Source: Siphonodentalium dalli (taxonomy: Eukaryota > Mollusca > Scaphopoda > Gadilida > Siphonodentaliidae). Taken from it: a DNA stretch of 64,000 nucleotides. Of this stretch, positions 11,456 to 23,699 are shown one piece after another. The DNA is taken from the NCBI GenBank assembly GCA_032622095.1, contig CP136064.1, positions 196,945,948 through 197,009,947 on the forward strand, written 5' to 3'. The position numbers and the translations under genes are program-made. Every line of letters begins with the position of its first letter. Position 1 is the first letter of the stretch. Under the pieces are notes generated by a model that saw nothing but the letters and a program-made list of their open reading frames with translations, ran no database searches and was not told the DNA's origin.

Positions 11456-13679
11456 CGCTCATTATACTATATATAAATTTGCTACCGATTCATGTCGTTG
11501 CTGCACCGAAATATGTCGTCGCTGCACCGAAATATCGGTGTTACGGGATATAGTCACGGTTCGTTTGCACCTAAATATCGTTGTTACGTGTTCAAAGGGT
11601 TAACTGCGTGTGAACGAAAGGTAGTGCTATCAGGGAATACATAATTTGTGTGGCTTGTCCCTGTGTCGCTTCACACAAACTGGCTGATAAATAAGAAAGA
11701 CGAATTTGTTTTGAGGACACTTACCCAATTGAAGTGTCCCAGTTGGATAGGTTGGTTCCTGACTCCTGAAAGTCGAATTTTTGTTGTTATTGGGACCCCT
11801 ACCCTAACTGAAATCTTGAACAAACCACGAACTAAAATGAAGTATACGTTTTAGCAGAGGGTGTGGCGAAAAGGCTATTCGATTAGTAAATATCTAATTA
11901 CTTTGTTACGTTTGCGTTTTCCGAAAGTCTGTGGCACCTTACAAAAAGCGAACGGCAAATAAGAAAGACCATTTTCGATGGTTTGGATATTTGTAAGACT
12001 ATGTACACATTGGACGCCATATGTTGTTTATAACACATATTTCAGTCCTACAAAGTCGACGTCGATGCATGTTTATTTATGGTAATTGTTGCCATCAATA
12101 AAATGTGGTGGTGTTGTTGTAACTTGGGGTCTGGAAGCCTGAACACGTCTTTAATCACTTAAGCAATGTCCCCGGGCCCAATTTTCACAAACGAGTCATG
12201 ACTGGTCACATCATGATCAATTGGGCAATTTGGTAAAGTTCTTAAAAAAAAAAAATTATTTATCGACCAAAAACGTATTTGGGGAGGGGTAGCTAAAATC
12301 CATTATTTCGCAAACCTTTCTACATATGATTTTCAGATAACTGCTACACCACAAGTTTTAAATATTTTGGCATTATTGTAATCTCCATTTGAATGATGTT
12401 TGGGGGAAACAATTTGTGAAAAAGATCGATTTTTCAGCAAAAATTAAATGTCTAGACTCCAAATGGCAGGAAAATCCAAATTAACCACCACATGTTTCAT
12501 ATCAAGTAGATATATGGTATGATGTAGTAATTGTAACACCAACAATGTTGGAAAATAAGTTAGGACATAGCCGCAGGGCCCACTTTATCAAAATCGTTAA
12601 TTTCTGAAACAAGTCACTGGTGGTTATAGTATCATTCATCGTCGATTTGACAATAGCCACCACCAATTCCGTTATTTTTCACTATCATTTTCGTGAACAA
12701 TAAATATTTCTTCTTCAAAAATTTGGTTTAAACTTTTTCTACTGTGGGTAGGGGTATCTGGAAAACTAGAGCTCTTTTTAGGTTATTCCGCTCCACTAAT
12801 GGGAGCTATCAGATTTTTTTAGCGATTTTCGATGGAGAAAGCCAGCAGACATCTTGAATTTTACTCTTTGCATGACTAAATCTTTTGGCAAAACGCATCG
12901 TGTTATAATATATTGCAAACAGCTCATCAATCACGCAAAACGGCTGTCGTTCATTGATCACTACTAACGCTGATTTGTTGACAGCTGGCAGAAATTAATC
13001 CGTTTTGGCAATTTTGCAGCTGGCATTTGTGCAGTTTGCAGTGCAATATTGCCAGCGTATGAACGTACCCTTAGGTATTTTTCGCTACTACAAAATCAAA
13101 CAATAGATATTGTGAAAATACCAGCGTGTATTTAGCGATGACAATATATCCTGTTTTAAACGATTGTTAGTATCTGATAATTATAAGAATGTCATAGGGC
13201 AAATGTGTTCCCAGTAATCTTACAGATCATTAATGGAAATTTATTTGAATTCCTTTGATATAGCTTTTCCACTAAATAAATTAAAAACAAAATCTACCAA
13301 ACAGAAACCATGGATTAATAAAGTACTAATTAATTCACCTGAACATAAAGCGAAGCTAAGAATTTTGTAAATATTTTAATAGAATAAAATGAGCAAGTAA
13401 AACTTTACATCATAATCACATCATAAATGATATAAATATGACATTAAAAGTAAATGGAAACTCATCGGAAAGATAATCCAACAAATATTTGAATATTATG
13501 TCCTTTATTATAGGAGGTACTGACATCACATATTTTAAAGATGTTGTAGAAGTACCATGTGATGAGTACCATGTGAAGGCTATTTGTGAAAAAAATTCCA
13601 ACTCCCTATATGCTATCAATCGAGTACAAAATTTGCTTCTCTTTGACTCTCTTCCCATGCCATATTTTCTTTTATATTA
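11456..13679. other. Intergenic stretch, nothing recognised
   Basis: AT-rich DNA with no coding frame having domain features, no RNA gene and no clear repeat, apart from a duplicated CGTCGCTGCACCGAAATAT at 11494-11536. The TTCAAAGGGTTAA at about 11592 resembles one end of the TTAA-flanked element at 26775-27022. Confidence 0.35.
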
Positions 13680-15200
13680 TAAAGTTATTATACTATGTTG
13701 TGTACAGTATGTGTTTTTCTTGTACTCGTCCAGGTTGTGGTGAAAAGTCATATTGGACGATACACGCCAGTGTCGAGTCCAATATGACTTTTCACCACAA
13801 CCTGGACGAGTACAAGAAAAACTCATACTGTACACAACATTGTATAATGACATTTTTATTATCCATCTGTATGTTTATCCAAATTTTGGGAATAAAATTT
13901 TTGTGGTTATTTTTGGTATTTGTTGGCACTTAATTCTCTATAAAAGCCTGTATATTGATCATCAGAAAGCATGATTTGGAAAAGTAAACACGGAATTGAG
14001 AAAAAAAACTCAATGCGGAAGTGAAACGTCTGCTAAAATCCATCAGTGTTGCGCGCGCATCACAATTTCACCCATTCATTTCGCAATAGAGTTAATTCGT
14101 CACGTCACGTAGTCCCAATAAAAAGTGATATTGCACAGTCGGGAGTCCAATATGACTTTCGGGAGTCCAATATGACTTTTTCCAGGACTATCACGTGGCG
14201 GCTTTTGCCCAATCGGAAATGGTGTTAGATAAGGGATGAATAATAAATATATTTATTGTCCATCCCTTAAGTAACACTATTTCCGATTGGGCAAAAGCCG
14301 CCACGTGATAATCCGGGAAAAAGTCATATTGGACTCCCGAATGTCATATTGGACTCCCAAGTGTGCAATATGACTTTTTATCGGGACTATGTGACGTCAC
14401 GAATTAACTATTGCGAAATGGATCGGTGAAATTGTGATGCGCTCGGAACACTAGTGGATTTAGCAGAAGTTTCACTTCCGCATTGAGTTTTTTTTTTCAT
14501 TTCCGTGTTCACTGTTCCAAATCATGCTTTCTGATGATCAAATACAGGATTTTATAGAGAATTAAGTGCCGACAAATACCAAAAGTAACCACTAAAGTTT
14601 TATTCCCAAATTTGGATAAACATATAGATGGATAATAAAAATGTCATTATTATCCATCCCTTAACTAACACTATTTCCGATTGGGCAAAAGCCGCCACGT
14701 GATAGTCCGGGAAAAAGTAATATTGGACTCCCGAATGTCATATTGGACTCCCAAGTGTGCAATATGACTTTTTTATCGGGACTCTATGACGTCACGAATT
14801 AACTATTGCGAAATGAATCGGTGAAATGGTGATGCTCGCGCAACACTGATGGATTTAGTTTCACTTCCGCATTGAGTTTTTTTTCATTTCCGTGTTTTAC
14901 TGTTCCAATTCATGCTTTCTGATGCTCAAATACAAGTTTTATAGAGAATTAAGTGCCGACAAATACCAAAAGTAACCAATAAAGTTTTATTCCCAAACTG
15001 TGGATAAACATACAGATGGATAATCAAAATGTCATTATACAATGTTGTGCACAGTATGAGTTTTTCTTGTACTCGTGCAGGTTGTGGTGAAAAGTCATAT
15101 TGGACTCGACACTGCGTCCAATATGACTTTTCACCACAACCTGGACTAGTACAAGAAAAACACATACTGTACACAACATTGTATAATAACTTTATAATAT
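13680..15200. mobile_element. Nested foldback array (AGTCATATTGGAC family)
   Basis: A chain of inverted repeats. Hairpins at about 13686-13855 and 15040-15190 have 75-bp arms carrying GTTGTGGTGAAAAGTCATATTGG. Between them a roughly 390-bp segment (13850-14240) is followed by its inverse (14250-14655), and then by a second inverse copy (14655-15040). The outer ends are symmetric (GTTATTATA.. and ..TATAATAAC). Many copies of GGGAGTCCAATATGAC occur in both orientations. Short open frames here are by-products of the repeats. It is the same family as 6016-6509 and has no transposase. Confidence 0.75.
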
Positions 15201-15330
15201 ACAATCCCATAATTATTCTATATGGAATTGAGCTATGGTGGAATTCCGGTAAATAATCAAGCTGTCCTACAGAAGAAAGCTATCCGTGCAATAACCAGAA
15301 ATCGCTATAATAGACATAACGAACCCTTGT

Positions 15331-15892
15331 TTAAAGGGATACTCTACCCAAAATGTTGTTGCTGGTTTCTTTAGTCTGTGAGTTGTAGAATAAGGTAACC
15401 AGATTTCCATTATTTGAAAGTATGTTGAGTGCGAAGTAATGTTACGGATGGCAGATTAACCGGAATGCTAAATTACCAATTGTCGTTGTCGAGTAATTTT
15501 TCAAGCAAATGTATAAAATAAATGTAATATTATATGCATACTACGGTACTCATTAAGTCATTGTATAGTCACTAGTCAATGAGTGGCTTGAGTTTACGCC
15601 AAGTATCAACATAATTTTTTACACGATCACGTGTGCCACATTTTGCCCAACCCACAATCCGTGAATTATTTTGATTACGTCTTGTATACGGAAATTCGTA
15701 ATTTAATTTATGATCCCAGCCATAAATTAAATTTATATCAAATTATTAACTTTGATTTGAAGATAACCTATTAACCTGAACATTTATAGAATACATCTTC
15801 GACTCAAATTACTTAGTTTTCTATATATTATCGATATTAGATCGTTGCTATCACCGGTAATTTATCGAAAATGGCGTACAGTACCCCTTTAA
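15331..15892. mobile_element. TTAA-flanked non-autonomous DNA element, copy 1
   Basis: About 560 bp, bounded by TTAA (15331-15334 and 15889-15892). The left terminus is AAAGGGATACTCTACCC; the right terminus is GCGTACAGTACCCCTTT, its imperfect inverse. It aligns end to end with 18507-19108. TTAA targets suggest piggyBac- or Kolobok-type mobilisation. It has no coding capacity. Confidence 0.75.
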
Positions 15893-16331
15893 AATTAATA
15901 ACATCTTAAAATTACAAGATGTATACAAACAACGGATTTGCCTTGTTGTGCACAATTGGGTTTGAGTCAATTTGCCTAAGTCAGTCGAGAAGCAATCACC
16001 CGTCAAATTCACTGAAAAATTACCTCTCATTGTTTTCCCAAAATATGGTATAAACTTGGTAAAACTACCCAGAATATACTACCAAAGTCAGCCTTAAAGA
16101 ACCTCATTACAAAGACCAATATTGGAAATTATTTACTGGAAGTTAAATGCAAAAACAAATTCTGTCCAGACTGTTCGACATTGATAAAGTTTACTCTAAC
16201 TTTTAATACCAAACTGGGGAAACATAACAAATATGTCAACATAAGACGACATCCTCTTACTTGTGACATGAATCGTGATTTGTGATCTATTCTCATTTGC
16301 TAATGTTGGAACGACACAAGTGTGTGACATG

Positions 16332-16430
16332 ATAACGTTATTGCACGAGTTTGTTGTGACGCCATGGTAAAACGATAACCGGAGGTTAGAGTTTTACCTC
16401 GCGGCATCACAAACGAGTGCAATAACGTTA
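16332..16430. repeat. Palindrome TAACGTTATTGCAC
   Basis: Inverted repeat with about 40-bp arms. The left arm begins TAACGTTATTGCACGAGTTTG and the right arm ends with its inverse. Internal bases around CCATGGTAAAAC pair imperfectly. Probably a short foldback MITE. Confidence 0.6.
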
Positions 16431-16907
16431 GCATGTTCACAAAACTGTGTTGTTCTATGTTTATTGCACACTCTGAAGATTGTAGCCTGTACTATACTAA
16501 AATTTAGGTCTATATTGTTTATTTAATTGAACAAAGGTGTGCTTAGTGTAGACAATACGTAATAAATACTTAAATTTAGCGAAGAATTTGTGGGTTACGG
16601 TTGAAGTCCACAATGACGTTGTTGGCGTAATCGGTTTGTATTGTTCAAGAACAATACGCAATTGTTTATTGAACGTTTTGAAATCTTCTGTATGTTGCTG
16701 TATTTCGCACAAATAAGCCATGGGGTGTACAATAAATTAGTTTACTGCATGCTGTCTTTAATCTGTCGGTCTACTGTCAGGTGCATATGTTCAGTGCTAT
16801 TTTATAGTTTGAAAATTATTGTTATGTACTTGAAAAATTATGGGTTCAATGGACATTGAATAGAATAAACTTTCAACATTAATATGAACATAACATCACT
16901 AAGAAGT

Positions 16908-17239
16908 TTAAAGGGGGACTGTACAACAAATCAGGCCATTTATGCGACCATCTGCTCTTATACTCAACAGAATATATGCAACAAATGAATGAAATTGAGG
17001 CATGGGTTAGTGAAAAATACACTCATGTGCTCTATGAATGATGCAAACAACATGGTAATTATCATGAAAATGATTTGTTTCATTATAATTACCATGTTGT
17101 TTGTAATGTCCACAGAGCACCTGAGTATATTTTTGCACTGATCCATCCTCAAATGCATTCATTTGTTGCATATATTCTGTTGAGTATAAAAGTATATGGT
17201 CCCATAAATGGCTGGATTTGGTGAACAGTACCCTTTTAA
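16908..17239. mobile_element. Palindromic TTAA-flanked MITE
   Basis: TTAA at 16908-16911 and 17236-17239. The left end is AAAGGGGGACTGTAC and the right end GAACAGTACCCTTT. Nearly the full length is self-complementary, with ATACTCAACAGAATATATGC and ATGATGCAAACAACATGG inverted on the other arm. A half copy lies at 21122-21270 and a core fragment at 4697-4787. Confidence 0.75.
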
Positions 17240-18506
17240 GATTCAATATCTATATTACTTCTCAATTTGCCTATTTGCACCCTTACATATATTAAAATTT
17301 AATACTAAACCGTTATACTGGAATCAGCACATCATAATTTACTAAGATGCTCTAGTAACTAATGTGTAGATTGTAGCTTGAACATGACAGAAAAAGAAAA
17401 GTAGATTATACCAGCCTTCACGTGTCATAGAACCGGATTTAGTTTAAAGAATCAATTTGATTATTTAATTTTATAATTTGATGGTGGCGACAGGAAGACG
17501 ACCTTGTTTGTCATGTCGCCTCCACGTGACATCTCATTTCTTTTCTTGAATACTTTGTATGTGTTGATTTGTCATGTAAAAATATTCTGATTTTAAATCT
17601 TTGGCAAATATTGAGATCATGGTCAGCGACTAAAATGAAAGTTGATATTTTGAGACATAGATGTATGCTTCATTGTGCTGTGCGTTCTTCCTTACAACAA
17701 TAAATACTTCCCACACAAACCTCAACGGAAATTTACAGGAAAATCGTAAATTTGCTAAGTATGTTTTCTTGTCGACTAGACTGTCATCACATCCAATGGA
17801 CCTTAATGTTCGATGGAAAAACGGCCCATCGCACTGAAATTCACAAGGACACACAACAAAACTAGCACAAGTTATTTCCAGCGTAAATTGCATTAAATTA
17901 ACATAGCTAGCCCTTATCGTTATTCCGTCTCTGTTTTATTTTATTTTTCTTCCCATGTAATTGTAATGTTAACCATGCATGACGACTTTAGTCGGTAACC
18001 GCCCCGCCGAAAAAAACCGTTAGGTGTAATTAAACAAGAGTCTCTTCAATCCATAGCTCTCCTTTTGCACGGACAACATCCCTATCAATCGCGGGGTCAT
18101 ATGGCATATATGACGGTGTAGACGAAATGCCGCCATGTGCATGTCTAATATACCAGTTGAATGTATATATTGGAATTTGCCAGTAATGTTCATTAGGGTC
18201 GGCCAATACAATACTAATTCAAAATGGTAATATATTGATGAAACACTTGTATAATTTATATTATATTACGTTATCCACTTAAAAAATAAAAAGGTGATGA
18301 TTCAATGAAACTAATGGAGAAAATAAGTAAAATGCACACATTTCTCTTGGTGTATCCACACTATAGGATATGAACGGATTGTTTTTTTCCCAGTCATATG
18401 ATCTGTCTCATGCAGCGGACAGTGCAATTTGCATGAATTGGTCGTTATCCCATTTTTTTGTGGTGCTCGAGTATTCTAGTCTATGCCAATTTTAACTATT
18501 TTGTTC
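17240..18506. other. Intergenic; distal part is 3' flank of lectin copy B
   Basis: From about 18000 to 18506 the minus strand matches the 3' flank of lectin copy A (5760-6760), without the foldback element found there. Between 17240 and 18000 no gene or repeat is recognised. Confidence 0.4.
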
Positions 18507-19108
18507 TTAAAGGGATACTGTACCCAAAATGTTGTTGTTTGTTTCTATAGTCTCCGAGTCGGAGAATAAGGTAAAAACAATTCAATTATTTGAATGTCTG
18601 TTGAGTACGAAGTAGTGTTACGGATGGCAAATTTACTGGAATGCAAATATACAAATTGTCGTTGTCGAGTAATTTTTGTACAGTTTTCAACCAAATGAAT
18701 CAAATAAAAGTTATATTATATGCATACTAGTCCCATATACTCATTTAAGTTATTGTATCGTCGTTAGTCAGTGAGTGGCTTGAGTGGTCTCCCCGTATCA
18801 TCATAATGTTCTAAACGATCGTGTGTGCGATTGGTTTAACAATCCAGTATCCCTCAATTACTTTATTTGATTACATCTTGTACACGGAAATTCGTAATTT
18901 AATTGACGCCATTTTATGGCTCCAGTCATAAATTCAATTTATATCAAATTATTAACTTTTAAATTATTAAATTTTAAGATAGCCTATTAACCTGAGCGTT
19001 TACAGAATACACCTTCGACTCAAATTACTTATGTTTCTATATATTATCGATATTAGATCGTTGTTATCACCGGAAATTTAATGAAAATGGCGTACAGTAC
19101 CCCTTTAA
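18507..19108. mobile_element. TTAA-flanked non-autonomous DNA element, copy 2
   Basis: Full-length relative of 15331-15892, TTAA at 18507-18510 and 19105-19108, termini AAAGGGATACTGTACCC and GCGTACAGTACCCCTTT. It sits in the 3' flank of lectin copy B at a place where the flank of copy A (about 5730-5745) is uninterrupted, giving a natural empty site and showing that insertion followed the duplication. Confidence 0.78.
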
Positions 19109-19533
19109 ATTAATTAAACCAAACGGTAACATGGAAAGCGACTCAGTGTATACATATACAAACTGACTGCATATGTCTTGGGGAGACTTGTTGAAACTAT
19201 TGAGATTATAAATATAAATTTTTCCTTCATCATCTAGCAATGAAAATTGTCGTTTATAGATTAACCCTGTGTTGATTTGCGGAATGTTGAAAAACTTCTC
19301 ATGAGTTTCTGTCACGACAGTTCATCTTTTAAGAGTACATATAGAGTCTGTATATGAGTATTTCATAAGCATTATTATTATCGACCTATTTGCACCCTTC
19401 CAATGTGATAACAGCTAGTTAATACGAGGCTTATTTTCAGGCCTGAACAACATGATCAGTTTTAAGTCAAGCCAATCAGGCTATATGCATCATTTTTTAT
19501 ATCATGCATGTCCTATAGTGCGAATGCACGGTG

Positions 19534-19713
19534 TTATCCATATAATTTGCAGCCGTCCTACTCCTTTCCTTCAACGTAGGTGTATCGTTTGCACTGATTG
19601 TTCCTGAGGCAGATTGCTGCACAATCTTCAATGCAGTGGTTTGGCGACAACTTCGATCATTCCATCCAAGCCAAGATTCCCGTCTGTGACACCGAAAAAC
19701 ATTTCAGCTGAAC
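19534..19713 (-). pseudogene. Broken PAN exon of lectin gene copy B
   Basis: Minus-strand paralogue of the PAN exon at 4904-5088, with the acceptor ttttcag preserved before 19713. Relative to copy A it has a 5-nt deletion in the codons around the first conserved cysteine (near 19635-19640), which shifts the frame, and a tgg-to-tag nonsense change in the codon before DGC near the end. The terminal stop context and downstream 3' sequence still align with copy A. Copy B therefore cannot make the PAN module as written. It would end soon after the deletion, or use an unrecognised alternative exon. An assembly error in both places is possible but unlikely, because the lesions are independent. Confidence 0.72.
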
Positions 19714-21121
19714 CTGAAAAATCAAATTATCGTCAAACCTAGGGGGTCACGAACATTCCAGGATTGGTGGGTGTATCTGAGCCCCTATACATCGCAGATA
19801 TTCCAATGCCATGTCATTTCGGTTCCATATACATGTTTAAGAACACATTATGACTACTAAAATGAACGTAATTGTTCAGGCTTATACACTGGACCAAAAA
19901 TAGAACAATTAATCAAGAGAAGGGGCTCCCTGTTCAATAATTACCCAATATATATTTTATAACACGATATCATAGGGTGAGTCCCACTTCTGACAACGAA
20001 CAATTACACTGAAAAAATTGTGATGTGATGCCATGGTCAGCTTTTTATGGTGCTTTATATTTCCTATATTATTGTATGATGTTCATCCTTGGTAGAAATG
20101 TATGGAATTCTGATCCCTGCTCATGTAATAAAAATATAAGTAATTGAACATAACTTGCTCATTTTACAAAACAGGTATTCATCTTTGTGGGGATACCAAC
20201 TTCTGTTTTCGGGATTACTTTTTCTGCCATTGCAAAGAATACGTGTATATTGTGTATCCTTGTTATTGCTTGTTATTGATTATTGGAACATTGAAAATGG
20301 AAAAATATATAATTACAACAGAGACCCTGTGAACATTTGGCCATCTAGTTGGGGATAGTCACCATGTTAGCGATCGCCCTGCTGTGCAAACACATCTATA
20401 TCGCATAAATTCCGGTGATGAGGTAACCTATGGCTAGGGATGCTGAACCGTAGTCGACAAGTTTAATTAAGCGAGTGTTTTGTGATTTTCTGATATTTCT
20501 GTTGCTTACATAATTGGCAGTTCATTCGCATGGTTATTTTCACCGTCTTCAGAAATAGAGGAATAAAAGATATATATACTACACCCATCCCCACAACGAA
20601 AATCCCCCAACAACATCCATGTGGGGTACTATAATGAGCCATGGTGGCATGGGTGTAATTAATCAATGCAAGTCTCCTCTAAAGATCATCCGATTTGATA
20701 CCACGAGACTAAAGGCGCGTTCACGGGGGCTGCAATATAAAGTATATAAGAAAATGCCAGGTACAAATTTAACCGGATAATTTATTGCTGCAAAGATCAT
20801 ACTATTGGACTGGTTGCCGATGGTTGATGTTCAGAACGATTGTTCGCACTGAGGTGTCCACGCATTTTTCTCGCGGCAAACAACCTAAATTCTGAATTCA
20901 ACTGATGTATGCAATTCCGGGAGGGACGTGCATATAGAGGATCTCCGTTGGAGGCGAACAACTTGGAATTTCAAACTTATACACCCCACTAAAGCAGAGA
21001 GACATTTTCCACGTATAAATGTTCCATTTGAACCCCCTATATTCGGAAAATTGGTTGCCACTTCAGTCCAATCATTTGACTGAGAGTATGAAAACATTTG
21101 GCTTTTGGTCTATAAACAACT

Positions 21122-21270
21122 TTAAAGAGGGGCTGTACCCTAAATCCAGCTATTTATGGGACCATCTCCTTTATACTCAACAGAATATATGCAACAAATG
21201 AATGAATTTGAGCTATGGATTAGTGAAAAATACACCCACGTGCTCTATGCAAACAACATGTTAACTATAA
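21122..21270. mobile_element. Half copy of palindromic TTAA MITE
   Basis: Begins TTAAAGAGGGGCTGTACCC and follows the left arm of 16908-17239 (ATACTCAACAGAATATATGC, GTGCTCTATG, CAAACAACATG). It stops where the next inverted repeat starts, so the right half is missing or was replaced. Confidence 0.65.
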
Positions 21271-21378
21271 TGCTGCCATCACATTTGCTATAAAAATAAG
21301 GAATGTCCGTAAAAAAAAAATTAAGAACTTTCTGTAGTTTTATATTCCGTATTGTTATAGCAAATGTGATGGCAGCAA
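21271..21378. repeat. Inverted repeat GCTGCCATCACATTTGCTATA
   Basis: Perfect 21-bp arms at about 21272-21292 and 21356-21376 with a roughly 65-bp AT-rich loop. Probably a short MITE that interrupts the preceding element. Confidence 0.6.
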
Positions 21379-22189
21379 AATTGCCAGCACAATGTGCCGT
21401 AAAATTGCGGATATTTTTTAACAGTGTAGTTGGGAATAGGTAAACGTGTATGTTATAATTTAATCGTATTATAATACATGCATGTACAATGTGGTGGGGT
21501 TGGCATAAATTATGTTTTTTTTATGTTTGGCAAATCGGAAGACCCCCTGCCCCGTCCAGTTCCCCGTGCATTTGACGTTTTATAGATTTGGGGATCTGGA
21601 TTGGTTCGTGGGGGGTGGCTCCGGAATAATTACACATGTCTCGTAATCATACATATAGCCATACATTAGAATTAAGACGTGAATACTTGGAACAGACGAT
21701 ACTATCGATGTATCATAACCGGAGCGCGTGGACGATGAGACCTATACGGGCGTATTCCCCGAGATAATAGAGACCTTTCGAAAATACGCGCGATTACGGA
21801 TATGGACAATATTCAACCCGGACAGGCACAAAATTCAATATATCTTTATGCACCGGGGTTCTTATGTGAGACGAAATATGCCTCACTCAGTTGAAGTATG
21901 TGCAGATGTGTCAAGGATGTGCCCCCGGTCCTGATTGGGGGCGCTCTATCATTATCCGTGTAGTATATAACACACGGATATGAACATTGGATCTGAAAGA
22001 GACACACATTACTTTTTCCATAAAATATATGTGTAACTGAATATAGTGGGGCATATACCGCCTCACCAATTCACCATTGTAGGTAAATTGTGATGGTGTC
22101 CACCTTACTAGGACAATGTATCCTATCCGTAATCGTAATCGTAATTTTGCGGACGGTCTCTAATATCTACAACGTATACAGATACCGCT

Positions 22190-23400
22190 ATACAAAACAA
22201 AACACTCAAAAAAACTGCTCAAGAATACCCATCGTCAAAATATTCGTGGCACTGCATAAAGGAAATTATGCAAACCAAGCACAAAGACTCTATCCCCCTC
22301 TTACCGGTGACGGTGGCAATTTAATACTGACGACCACATCAAAGCATTCATGCTCAATGATGTGTTCATCTCTAACTCAGACCTCGACTAGTCGTCGTGT
22401 AGTTTACCAATATTTACTCAGAAATGTGGCAGCACGGTAAGAAACATTGATTTCACTATCGAAGGCATTTCTGCCATTAGAACGTTGAAACGTTGGCCAC
22501 GATGAAATTACCGTTAAAATGATCCAAATTACATGCCCAGCTATCCCTACCCTCTTAAAGTTCTTTTAAAGAAATCTTTCGAGCTCTGCGTTTTCCCAAC
22601 ACAGTGGAAGCAGGCTAATGTTATCCCTATCCACAAGAAAAACCACAAATCTAGCTGCAAAAACTACCGCCCCATATCCTTACTCACGAGCCTCAGCAAG
22701 ATCCTGGAAATATTGTCCTGATATATCGCGGCTCATTTTTTCAAATAATAATATAATATTTCAATATCAATCAGACTTTGTTCCAGGACATAGCACAACT
22801 TTCCAGTTACTCGAGATATACCACACCTTGTGCCAGGTCCTCGATGAAAAGTTAAATAAGTCAGCTATATTTTGCGACATTTCCAAAGCGTTTGAAAGAG
22901 TCTGGTTCAGAGGGTTGCTATTCAAACTGGAACAATCAGGAATAACCAGAAACATCCACAATTGGCTGAATAGCTATCTGTCAACAGATCACAACGTGTT
23001 TTAGTGGGCGACTCCTTTTTCTGTTTGCCACAATATTCCGACAGGAGTTCATCGGGGATTTATCATTGGACCTTTCTTATTTCTGGCATATATAAATGAC
23101 CTGGCAACGACCGTACATTCTTGTACTCGTATGTACGCAGATGATGATACATGCTGTTTTCACTATCCAACATGCATCACTCGATGACAGTTCGCGGGAA
23201 CTCGTAGCAGATCTGGATAGAGTATCTTGTTGGTCGAAACAATGGTTGGTTGCATTCGATGCAGATAAAACAAAAACAATGGTGTTTTCACTCACTCCCT
23301 CGGAAGATTCTTTGGATCTTGATCTTGATTATCACGATATAGGGCAAGTAGACTGCCATAAACATCTTTGAATCTCTATACAATCAAATTTTCTTTCGGA
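22190..23400 (+). pseudogene. Broken non-LTR (jockey/CR1-like) reverse transcriptase
   Basis: Plus-strand remains of a LINE reverse transcriptase. In order: a pre-RT segment with IPPLTGDGGN and a shifted DDHIKAFMLNDVF (22280-22370); WKQANVIPIHKK and NYRPISLLTSLSK (22600-22705); YQSDFVPGHST; the motif-A region FCDISKAFERVW near 22872-22907; GPFLFLAYINDL; the catalytic YADD at 23134-23145; and a thumb region WSKQWLVAFDADKTK. Frames change near 22335, 22730 and 23185, and a TAG interrupts at 23002-23004. No endonuclease domain, 3' tail or target duplication was identified. It lies inside an intron of lectin copy B. Confidence 0.8.
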
Positions 23401-23699
23401 CACCCGTATCAATGAAATTTGCAGTTGATTGGCAACCAGACTGTGACAACTAAGGAGAATAAAGTTTCTTGTAAAGAGATAAAACCTTATTATTGTATTA
23501 TCATTATCGCTGAATGGAATCTATCATGCAAAATCACTACCGACAACAAAACACTTAATGACCCCCCCCCCCCCCAATCAGGACCAACTTGAACGGAAAT
23601 ATAATAACCATGCATCACATATTGAACATCATATAATTGTTTGGTAGTGATTTCATGGAATGCGTTGAACTGTTGTATTGCGCATGCGACGTCTTCTAA

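Larger units (their letters stand above)
19714..22189. other. Intron of lectin copy B with repeat fragments
   Basis: Lies between the linker and PAN exons of copy B. It holds the truncated palindromic element at 21122-21270 and the inverted repeat at 21271-21378. I see no further exon; the short open frames at 20144-20360 and 21728-21934 show no domain signal. Confidence 0.4.

Noticed and set aside
13489-13974. Open frames of 73-115 residues with membrane-like segments
   Set aside because: They run through the foldback hairpin and reappear wherever that repeat occurs.
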